From NCBI GenBank assembly GCA_035544675.1, contig DATKCA010000034.1, positions 1 through 38,230 on the forward strand: DNA of 38,230 nucleotides, given 5' to 3'. The notes beneath the pieces were generated by a model, which worked only from the letters and a program-made list of their open reading frames with translations, did no database searches and was not told the DNA's origin. This DNA is from DATKCA01 sp035544675 (GTDB lineage Bacteria; Acidobacteriota; Thermoanaerobaculia; Gp7-AA8). Each line of letters starts with the position of its first letter. Position 1 is the first letter of the stretch. Positions 17,501 to 23,253 of the stretch are shown here, piece after piece. The position numbers and the translations under genes are program-made.

Positions 17501-18257
17501 AGTCGGAGATCTCCAGTGTGTTGCCCCGGGCCTTGCGCACCACGTCGTTGTAGGCCTTGAGGAACTGGGCGAAGTCGAGAGTCTGGCAGCGCTTCACGTT
17601 CGGCACGACGAGCGAGCGCGAGCCGTCCTTCCGCTCCACGTCGATGGCCAGCCCCAGGTTGACGTCTTCCCGGTCGATGCGGACGGGCTGGCCGTCCAAC
17701 TCCGCGTACGCGGAGTTCATGCGCGGCTGCTCGTTGAGCGCCTTGACGATGGCCCAGGCGATGACGTGCGTGTACGACGCCTTCGACTGCCCGGTGAGCG
17801 CGAGGTGATTGTTGATGACGCGGCGGTTCTCCTCGAGCGCCTTCACGGGGATGTCGCGGACCGACGTCGCCGTCGGGATCGTGAGCGACGTCTCCATGTT
17901 CTGGGCGATCTTCGACGCCGCGCCGCGGAGCGGGACGATGTTCTGGTTGGTGGGGACGGCGCGCGGCTTGGGCGGGGCCTGTGGAGCCTCGGTTTTGTGG
18001 AGGACAGGCAATCCTGCCTGTCCCCGGTCAGGCACGACTGCCTGTACCCGTTCAGGCAGGATTGCCTTTCCCCGGTCAGGCAGGATTGCCTGACCTCCAC
18101 TCTCTACACCGGCGTCTTCCTCTGCCACCAGCGGCTGGTAGTCCTCGAAGAACTCGCGCCAGCTCGCGCTGACGTTGTTCGGGTCGGAGCGGTACTTCTC
18201 GTAGAGCTCTTCGATGAAAGCGATGTTGGCGCCGTAACTCTGGGTCACTGATGACAT
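14505..18257 (-). CDS. kgd: Multifunctional 2-oxoglutarate decarboxylase/dehydrogenase (E2-E1 fusion)
   Basis: A 1250-residue TCA-cycle enzyme of the Kgd/OdhA type. Residues 1-42 form the E1 N-terminal docking segment (YGANIAFIEELYEKYRSDP). A flexible linker follows, then a succinyltransferase catalytic domain (about 115-345, ending DHRIIQGAESG), then the thiamine-diphosphate E1 domain with HGDAAFAGQGVV...NNQIGFTT as cofactor site. No lipoyl domain is present, as in actinobacterial Kgd; the lipoyl partner must be elsewhere. The linker at about residues 53-87 is made of four copies of family B repeats, reading GGQAILP and related peptides. The gene lies 19 bases after the PAP2 gene. Confidence 0.95.
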   Translation of the reverse strand: MSSVTQSYGANIAFIEELYEKYRSDPNNVSASWREFFEDYQPLVAEEDAGVESGGQAILPDRGKAILPERVQAVVPDRGQAGLPVLHKTEAPQAPPKPRAVPTNQNIVPLRGAASKIAQNMETSLTIPTATSVRDIPVKALEENRRVINNHLALTGQSKASYTHVIAWAIVKALNEQPRMNSAYAELDGQPVRIDREDVNLGLAIDVERKDGSRSLVVPNVKRCQTLDFAQFLKAYNDVVRKARGNTLEISDFEGTTISLTNPGTIGTIASVPRLMQSQGTIIATGQIDYTAEYSASDPAVLADLGISKVMTMTSTYDHRIIQGAESGAFLGRIHELLLGEANFYDDIYRDLRIPYEPVRWSRDRSRMTLGGSATDDIAARKARVLQMINAYRVRGHILADLDPLEYRVGHHPELNPQFYGLTIWDLDREFVCGGLCAKSTARLRDILDTLRETYCGKIGPEYMHIQEPDQKKWLQDRMEPSRNKQPIDIDTKRRILMKLNDAEAFERFLHTKYVGHKRFSLEGAETLVPMLDQLFNDAAADGVVEGVIGMAHRGRLNVLATILGKSYEQIFREFEGDIDPSSREGSGDVKYHLGAEGEHLSPTGAKLLLTLASNPSHLEAVDPVVEGMVRAKQTLIGDRRHSFIIPVLLHGDAAFAGQGVVAETLNLSQLKGYRTGGTVHVVINNQIGFTTGPEAARSSMYATDVAKAVMAPIFHVNGDDPEAGIRAIKLAYAFRQQFQKDVVIDMICYRRHGHNEGDEPSLTQPKMYKLIKEHRSVRKIYTETLLRKGDIDPKEAEQWLDAFQARLQEAFDRTREQTAPPSKRDPLFTDEDVTGFQKEPSPDTAITPELLDQIGSALSSTPETFTPHPKLKPVLARRQSMVQGKEAMDWGTAEQVAVGSLVADGFRVRLSGQDVGRGTFSHRHAIIFDYITGKPYVPLNALAHGSPAPVADPVVVHNALAKDTNEPQAEAKFAVYDSLLSEYGVLGFEYGYSVADPGCLVMWEAQFGDFMNGAQIIIDQFISSAEEKWGQHSGLVLLLPHGYEGQGPEHSSARLERFMVLCAEGNMQVIYPTTPAQYFHALRRQMKNNPRKPLIVMTPKSLLRHPAAVSSLGELTSGRFEPVIPDSAAGGEGGRIVITSGKVFYDLRAAREKAGSNVPLIRLEQFYPFPQPMLAAALKPFESATEVVWVQEEPRNMGAWPFLHERLAALLGPNQKLRYVGRPLAAAPATGSHHRHEDQQKALVQAALG
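17996..18100. repeat. Four family B hairpins inside kgd
   Basis: The outer copies are perfect: 18002-18010 with 18015-18023 (GGACAGGCA, loop ATCC) and 18074-18082 with 18087-18095 (GGTCAGGCA, loop GGAT). The two inner copies around 18029-18044 and 18052-18067 are weaker (5-6 bp). The A-to-T change in one arm is matched by T-to-A in the other. The whole block, flanked by GTGGAG and CTCCAC, is translated in frame in the Kgd linker. Confidence 0.92.
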
Positions 18258-18276
18258 GTCGGTTTCTCTAACGAGC

Positions 18277-18954
18277 TCACACGATGCGCTGTTCCGCGCG
18301 GTCGACCACGGTGTGCGACAGCGAAGTCAGCCCCAGCCATCCGAATCCGGCGGCGAACCCCCCCAGGACGTCGGAGGGGAAGTGGACGCCGAAGTACACC
18401 CGGGAGAATCCGACGCTCAGGATGATCAGCGCGGAGATCGTGTGCGCAACGCCCTGTGTCGCCGCGGAATGATGCTCCACCAGGTGGTGTGCGACGATCG
18501 GATACGTGGCCGCGGAGAGCAGCGAGTGCCCGCTCGGAAAGCTGTGCGACCGCGGCAGCTTGATGCGCCGCGCCATCTCCTGTGGCCGCTGCCGCTGGAA
18601 CACGTGCTTGAGGATGCTGTTGATGGCCATGGCCCCGCCGGTGCTCACGGCGATGGTCCCGGCGTCGTGCTTGCGGCCGCGCCGGTAGAGCGCGATCGCC
18701 GTCACACCGGCGATGGTCCCGATGGCCACGTGCGACCCGAGCTGCGTCACCGCATCCATGGCCCGGTGCATCTGCTTGTGATCGATGGTGTGCACGGCCT
18801 TCATGATGGCCGAGTCGTAAGGGTCGGCCGTGCCGGCCACTACGTGGTCCACCTGCTGCTTGAAGAACCAGAAAGCGAGCGAGGCCAGGGCCACGCCACC
18901 GCTCGTGCCGATGGCGAGCGGCAGAAATCTGTGCCGGCGCTTCGTCTTCTTCAC
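18277..18954 (-). CDS. PAP2-family membrane phosphatase
   Basis: A 225-residue integral membrane phosphatase. The three PAP2 motifs are complete: KHVFQRQRP, PSGH (in SHSFPSGHS), and SRVYFGVHFPSD. About five to six hydrophobic helices are visible. Such enzymes dephosphorylate undecaprenyl pyrophosphate, phosphatidic acid or similar lipid phosphates at the membrane. A His-rich KQMHRAMDAVTQLGSHVAIG segment precedes motif 1. It starts at GTG 18954 and overlaps the upstream GNAT gene by four bases (GTGA), so the pair is co-translated. Confidence 0.92.
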   Translation of the reverse strand: MKKTKRRHRFLPLAIGTSGGVALASLAFWFFKQQVDHVVAGTADPYDSAIMKAVHTIDHKQMHRAMDAVTQLGSHVAIGTIAGVTAIALYRRGRKHDAGTIAVSTGGAMAINSILKHVFQRQRPQEMARRIKLPRSHSFPSGHSLLSAATYPIVAHHLVEHHSAATQGVAHTISALIILSVGFSRVYFGVHFPSDVLGGFAAGFGWLGLTSLSHTVVDRAEQRIV

Positions 18955-19736
18955 GGCCGCGAAGTGTACGTCACAAATCGGTGTGCCGGCTCCGCGCCAC
19001 AGCTGCGGCGATAGAACTCGATGGCGCCCGTCCAGGGGATGACCGCGCGCGTGAATCCGCGGGCGCGCAGGTAGGAGAGCGCGGCGAGGAGAACCTCGCG
19101 CCCGTGCCCACGGCCACGCATCTTCTCGACCACGCCCGCCGGCCCGAACGTGCCGAGGCCGCGGTTGTTGGCCTCGACGACGGCGAAGGCCACGTCAGGG
19201 ATCCAGAAGCAGGCGGCGCCGCGGGCAGCCTCGAATCGCCAAACCGCGCCGAACTCGCGCTCGACGAAATCGAGGAGAAGATTCTGTGGAGGACAGGCAA
19301 TCCTGCCTGTCCGATCTCCCGGGACAGGCAGGATTGCCTGTCCTCCACTGAGGCTCGCGTGCAGGTTCCAACTGCTCGTCCCCGGCGCGAACCCATGCCG
19401 TTCCAGAAATGCGATGCTGCCATGGTCCGAGTCGAGCACACCCGGCGTGAAGTAGTTCCCCGGCTCGGCGGCGATGACGCGGGGAGCGAGGCGCCGCAAC
19501 AACTCGCTGCCGATTCCCTGACGCCGGTGCTCCCGCGCGACGCACAGCAGTCGCAGATATCCGCCGCATCGCACCGCAACCGCTTTGTCTTCGGCGAGCA
19601 GCGTCTCCGGCTCGCCGTCGATGCCGCGGCCGAAGCATTTCTCTTCGGCCACCGCCGCGGCATCATAGGGGGCATCGCTGGAGGAGAGGATCTGCCGGAT
19701 GAGAGGCAGATCCTCGAGTGTAGCCGCGCGGATCAC
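18951..19736 (-). CDS. Tandem GNAT acetyltransferase with repeat-derived linker
   Basis: A 261-residue protein with two GNAT folds. The first has the acetyl-CoA loop RRQGIGSELLRR near residue 75. The second has RGRGHGREVLLAALSYL and a typical ending (GAIEFYRRSCGAEPAHRFVTY). Start GTG 19736 is chosen because longer forms begin inside a family B repeat. Residues about 131-151, between the two domains, read SGGQAILPVPGDRTGRIACPP and come from two inverted family B hairpins. The substrate is unknown. It is the first gene of the GNAT-PAP2-kgd run. Confidence 0.82.
   Translation of the reverse strand: MIRAATLEDLPLIRQILSSSDAPYDAAAVAEEKCFGRGIDGEPETLLAEDKAVAVRCGGYLRLLCVAREHRRQGIGSELLRRLAPRVIAAEPGNYFTPGVLDSDHGSIAFLERHGFAPGTSSWNLHASLSGGQAILPVPGDRTGRIACPPQNLLLDFVEREFGAVWRFEAARGAACFWIPDVAFAVVEANNRGLGTFGPAGVVEKMRGRGHGREVLLAALSYLRARGFTRAVIPWTGAIEFYRRSCGAEPAHRFVTYTSRP
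19286..19347. repeat. Two family B hairpins inside the GNAT gene
   Basis: Stem 19291-19299 pairs with 19304-19312 (loop ATCC), and stem 19322-19330 pairs with 19335-19343 (loop GGAT). They are head-to-head copies flanked by TGTGGA and TCCACT. Both lie in frame in the acetyltransferase, exactly between its two domains. Confidence 0.92.
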
Positions 19737-19754
19737 GCGCGAGAGGATACGCTT

Positions 19755-19908
19755 CTGTGGAGGACAGGCAATCCTGCCTGTCCTGACGAAAGTCAAAAGC
19801 CGGGCACGGGCTCGGGCACGGGCTCGGGCACGTTAGATCGGCTTGATCTCCGTATCCTGCCTGTCCTCCACGAACGTCAAAAGCCGGGCACGGGCAGGGG
19901 CTCGGGCG
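19755..19908. repeat. Composite of family B hairpins and element C
   Basis: A complete family B hairpin (19762-19770 with 19775-19783) is followed by element C (19788-19800 and GGGCAC/GGGCTC hexamers to 19834). A second, partial unit follows: a right half of family B (about 19855-19869), then GTCAAAAGCCGGGC (19876-19889) and more hexamers. The order B then C is repeated, so the two elements appear to travel together. It lies between divergent genes for the GNAT enzyme and thioredoxin. Confidence 0.82.
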
Positions 19909-19939
19909 CATGGCGTCCAATTCGCAATGGACCTCATCA

Positions 19940-20362
19940 ATGAGCGCTGAAGTCGTCCGGTGTCCCCGTTGCGGACAGTCGAACCGCGTCCCCTCGTTAT
20001 CGGAGGGAAAGAAGGCGGTTTGCGGGAAGTGCAAGGGGGAACTGGGGGGAGCGCCGGTCGTTCTGACGGACCGGTCGTTCCCGGCAGCGATCGCCAGCGG
20101 CGACTCGGTCGTCGACTTCTGGGCAGCGTGGTGTGGTCCCTGCCGGACCATCGCGCCGGTCATCGAGGAGCTGGCCGCGGAGCGGACGGAAGTCCGCTTC
20201 GCCAAGCTGAACGTCGACGAGAATCCGCGCACGGCCTCGAAGTTCGGAGTGCAGAGCATCCCGCTTCTGATCTTCTTCAAGGACGGAGTCGAAAAGGGCC
20301 GGCTCGCCGGCGCAGTTCCGCGAAACCGGATCGAGGCGGCGATCCAGCAGTATCTTGGGTGA
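19940..20362 (+). CDS. trxC: Thioredoxin 2 with N-terminal zinc ribbon
   Basis: A 140-residue thiol-disulfide reductase, the same length as E. coli Trx2. The N-terminus carries a zinc ribbon (CPRCG...CGKCK, about residues 8-32). The thioredoxin fold follows with active site WCGPC and the cis-Pro loop SIPLL. ATG 19940 is preferred; an ATG at 19910 would begin in the element C repeat. Zinc-containing Trx2 proteins are linked to oxidative stress. The downstream transporter gene begins only 11 bases after its stop. Confidence 0.9.
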   Translation: MSAEVVRCPRCGQSNRVPSLSEGKKAVCGKCKGELGGAPVVLTDRSFPAAIASGDSVVDFWAAWCGPCRTIAPVIEELAAERTEVRFAKLNVDENPRTASKFGVQSIPLLIFFKDGVEKGRLAGAVPRNRIEAAIQQYLG

Positions 20363-20372
20363 GTGGAGCGTG

Positions 20373-21443
20373 ATGTCCAGTTTTGAAGAACGCCCGCTGG
20401 ACCTCTTCACCAGGAAGGTCCTGATCGTGACGGCCGTGGTCCTCGGGGTGGGCCTTCTCTGGCTGGTACGCCACGTACTGCTTCTCGTCTTCATGGCCGC
20501 GGTTCTCGCCGCGGGGATCGCGCCGGCGGTGCGGTGGGTACGCGTGCGGTGGCGGTACTGGTTCCACAAGCACATTCCGCGCGGGACGGCGGTGCTCATC
20601 GTTTATCTGCCGTTCGTGGTGGTCGTGATTGGTCTCGCGCTGATCCTCATCCCGCAGCTCATGACCGATTTCCGGGAGCTGGCCGCGCAGATGCCGGTGC
20701 TGATCGAGCAGAACATTCTGAAACCGCTGGAGAAGCACTTGCCGATGACCGCGGTGCGCGAGTTTCTGCGCGACAGCGAGCTGCCCGAGGGGAGGATGTT
20801 CGGGTTCGTGAGGGGAGCGGCGGCGGCGGTGGGCGGCGTGATCGCCATTCTCTTCATGGTGGCGTGGATGCTCATCGACTCGCAGCGCCTGCGGAACCTC
20901 ATCCTCCTGATCTACCCGCCGGGCGTGCGCGCGGAAAGGCGGCAGACGCTGATCCGCATCGGGAGGCGGATGAGCGCCTGGCTGTCGGGCCAGCTGCTGC
21001 TCGCGCTGATCATCGGCGTCATGACGTTCTGCGCGCTGGTCCTCCTGCGCATCCCGTATGCGCTTCCGCTGGCGATCCTGGCAGCCGTCGGCGAGCTGAT
21101 CCCGGTGATCGGTCCGATCCTCGGTGCGGTGCCGGCGTGTGCGATCGCGCTGCTGCACTCGCCGTGGCAGTTCTGGTCGATGCTGGCCTTCGCCATCCTG
21201 CTGCAGAAGTTCGAGAACCTCTTCATCGCTCCTCGGGTGATTTCAAAGAAGGTGGCCGTCTCACCGCTGGCCGTGTTCGTCGCGTTCATGATGGGCGCCT
21301 CGCTCCTCGGCATCGTCGGAGCGATCCTGGCGATTCCGGTCGCGGCGATCGTGCAGGTGGCCTTCGAGGAGGCGTTCGTCGCGCATCGTGAGCGGCGTCA
21401 GAACCTGGAGCGGGCCGGGACGCTTCTGCGGCAGGTCGATTAG
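20373..21443 (+). CDS. AI-2E/PerM family transporter
   Basis: A 356-residue inner-membrane protein of the AI-2E (PerM/TqsA) family with about seven or eight hydrophobic helices. The paired N-terminal helices (VLIVTAVVLGVGLLWLVRHV), the long periplasmic segment with LPEGRMF, and the C-terminal LPLAILAAVGELIPVIGPILGAVPA block typical of the family are all visible. Members export autoinducer-2, organic solutes or Na+/H+. The substrate here is unknown. GGAG lies four bases before ATG 20373. It is probably co-transcribed with trxC. Confidence 0.9.
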   Translation: MSSFEERPLDLFTRKVLIVTAVVLGVGLLWLVRHVLLLVFMAAVLAAGIAPAVRWVRVRWRYWFHKHIPRGTAVLIVYLPFVVVVIGLALILIPQLMTDFRELAAQMPVLIEQNILKPLEKHLPMTAVREFLRDSELPEGRMFGFVRGAAAAVGGVIAILFMVAWMLIDSQRLRNLILLIYPPGVRAERRQTLIRIGRRMSAWLSGQLLLALIIGVMTFCALVLLRIPYALPLAILAAVGELIPVIGPILGAVPACAIALLHSPWQFWSMLAFAILLQKFENLFIAPRVISKKVAVSPLAVFVAFMMGASLLGIVGAILAIPVAAIVQVAFEEAFVAHRERRQNLERAGTLLRQVD

Positions 21444-21461
21444 AATCTGGGCCTGAGCCCT

Positions 21462-22745
21462 ATGAAGGTCAAGCAGCGAATCGTCGTTCTATCGGCCGCC
21501 GTGTGTCTGGCGCTTCCTGCGCACGCGCAATCCCAATGGTCCTTCTCGCACCGCATCGAGTTGCGCGCGAACTACCGCGACAGCAACGAAGAGAGCTTCC
21601 AGCTGCGCGTGCGGCCGCCGGAACTGGGCGGGTCTGCGTTCCTGGCCACACCTGACCCCGGCGGCAGCGCCGAGCTCAGCGTGGCGGCCCTTCAGCTGGA
21701 GATGTCCTACGGGACCTGGTTCGCGGCGCGGGCGCGCGTTCATGCCGTCGACAAATACCGCCGCAATCCGACGAGCACGGACCGCGACATCGATGCCGAG
21801 GAGCTGTTCATCCGCTTCGGGGAGAAGCCGGAGGTCCTGAACCGGCCGGAGCGCACCTCGTTCTTCGTGCAGATCGGCAAGGCCCCGAAGATGGAGCGGC
21901 AGCCGGTCCGGCTGCTGGAGAGTTACGGTCTGGCGGCCACCGCGTTCAATCGCTTCGAAGACACGCAGATCCTGGTGGGCGGCACCGTGGGGCGGAATCT
22001 GTACTGGCGTCTTCAGGGGGCGAACGGCAATCCGCTGTTCTTCCGCGACTCGAACGCGCTGGCCGGCGACAACGGCACGCCGCCGCTGCTGCGCGGTGAG
22101 CCGTCGAAGCTCGGAGCGGGCTTCCCGATCCTCTACAACGCCGAAAGCGAGAGCCTCTTCTTCGACACCGGCGAGGTCCAGTTCGGCCAGGCCCTCGGAT
22201 ATCGCTGGCAGCGCGACGACGGCACGTTCGGCTTCGACTTCATCGCCTTCCACTACGACCGCGACCTGGCCGACGAGGCCGTTCTTACCGGCACGTTCTA
22301 CGGCGGCGATCTCGACCTGCTCGACGGCGCATTCGGGTTCTCGCTTCCGACCACGGGACGGAAGAAAGAGGAGTACGGCGGCCGGGCGTATGTCGAGTGG
22401 CACGGCCTCACGGCGATCGCGCAGTTCACGAAGCAGAACACGGCCGGTCTGCAGCGGCAGGGCCACGAGATCGAGGCCGGCTACCGCATCGCCTTCGCCG
22501 GCGGCCTGCTGCAATCCATACAGCCGGCCGCGCGTCTGTCCGGACTCTCGCCGCGATATCGCGCCGGGATGTTCCTCGCGCCCAGCGTGGGATGGCCGTG
22601 GACGAAGATCGACGCCGGAATCAGGGCCGGCTTTGCGAGGAACATCGACGTCACGGTCGAGCGCGCCAGGCACAACGTGGGGGCACCGCCGGGAGTCAAG
22701 CTCGATCTCACGGAGACGCTGGTGACGCTGCGCTGGAGGAGCTGA
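21462..22745 (+). CDS. Outer-membrane beta-barrel protein
   Basis: A 427-residue protein with a signal peptide (MKVKQRIVVLSAAVCLALPAHA). The mature part alternates short hydrophobic/polar strands rich in Tyr, Phe, Arg and Gly (SHRIELRANYRD, ARARVHAVDKYRR, GLQRQGHEIEAGYRI), as in large porins, and ends with the strand TETLVTLRWRS. It resembles the alginate-export/porin-like barrels common in Acidobacteriota and Proteobacteria. It probably forms a channel for an anionic or sugar-type solute, but selectivity cannot be read. It begins 18 bases after the transporter gene and may share its transcript. Confidence 0.82.
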   Translation: MKVKQRIVVLSAAVCLALPAHAQSQWSFSHRIELRANYRDSNEESFQLRVRPPELGGSAFLATPDPGGSAELSVAALQLEMSYGTWFAARARVHAVDKYRRNPTSTDRDIDAEELFIRFGEKPEVLNRPERTSFFVQIGKAPKMERQPVRLLESYGLAATAFNRFEDTQILVGGTVGRNLYWRLQGANGNPLFFRDSNALAGDNGTPPLLRGEPSKLGAGFPILYNAESESLFFDTGEVQFGQALGYRWQRDDGTFGFDFIAFHYDRDLADEAVLTGTFYGGDLDLLDGAFGFSLPTTGRKKEEYGGRAYVEWHGLTAIAQFTKQNTAGLQRQGHEIEAGYRIAFAGGLLQSIQPAARLSGLSPRYRAGMFLAPSVGWPWTKIDAGIRAGFARNIDVTVERARHNVGAPPGVKLDLTETLVTLRWRS

Positions 22746-22750
22746 CGCCC

Positions 22751-22777
22751 GGCGCGGGTGAGGGCTCCCCCGCTCCA
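22751..22777. repeat. Degenerate family A hairpin
   Basis: CGCGGGTG (22753-22760) with AGGGC and a weakly paired TCCCCCGCTCCAT arm. Pairing is broken by several changes, so this is a decayed copy. It lies five bases after the barrel-protein stop codon. Confidence 0.6.
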
Positions 22778-22830
22778 TCGCGACGAGAGGGCACTGCCTT
22801 TGCTGAATTCGCTTTGTGGAGGTCTGCACA

Positions 22831-23055
22831 ATGAGAAACGAGATGATCGGCGCCGTGGTCCGTCGCGCCATCGAGCACCCCGAATTCCGTCGCCGCCTGG
22901 TCGACAATCCGCAGGAAGCTCTGGATTCACATGGGTTTGCGCTCGAAGAAGCCGAGATGGCGGAGATCGACAGGATCCGGACGTCCATCGGCTCGGGTGA
23001 GGAGGTCGAGCAGCGCCTGGTCAGCATCGCCGAGCAGTACGGCGTTCGCGTGTAG
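22831..23055 (+). CDS. Small NHLP/Os1348-like protein
   Basis: A 74-residue protein. GGAGG just upstream sets ATG 22831. The segment RRAIEHPEFRRRLVDNPQEA, followed by LDSHGFALEEAEMAEIDRIR, matches from memory the leader-like domain of the NHLP/Os1348 clan (D/N-P-x-A-L--hG-L-x-x-E-E), which contains leader regions of some ribosomally made, modified peptides and many proteins with no known role. There is no obvious core peptide with Cys or Ser/Thr clusters: the C-terminus (VEQRLVSIAEQYGVRV) is ordinary helix. No modifying enzyme is next to it. So it is either an orphan family member or a small regulator. Confidence 0.75.
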   Translation: MRNEMIGAVVRRAIEHPEFRRRLVDNPQEALDSHGFALEEAEMAEIDRIRTSIGSGEEVEQRLVSIAEQYGVRV

Positions 23056-23076
23056 CACAGATCGGCAGAGCCGCCG

Positions 23077-23129
23077 CCCCGGGGCGCGGGTGAGGACACC
23101 CGCGCTCCATTCCGTGATGAACAGCCGCA
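23077..23129. repeat. 53-base family A unit (copy 1)
   Basis: This holds a perfect family A hairpin (23084-23092 with 23097-23105, loop AGGA) plus the following CTCCATTCCGTGATGAAC and nearby bases. All 53 bases are identical to 31888-31940. The 3' flank extends the family beyond the hairpin, giving a longer mobile-like unit. It lies between the NHLP-like gene and the kelch gene. Confidence 0.9.
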
Positions 23130-23253
23130 CCCCCCGAACCTTCCCCCCTCGCTCTTCGTCCTAACTCACAGCGGAATTTGTGTCGGAAACGGCCGGTTCG
23201 GCAAAACTACGAAGCGTCAGTAGTTCAACTCCACTCAGAGGCTTACTTACACG

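Noticed and set aside
19737..19796. Earlier start for the GNAT gene (MTFVRTGRIACPP...)
   Set aside because: These codons are a family B repeat; the GNAT fold starts at the GTG at 19736 (IRAATLEDLPLIRQ).
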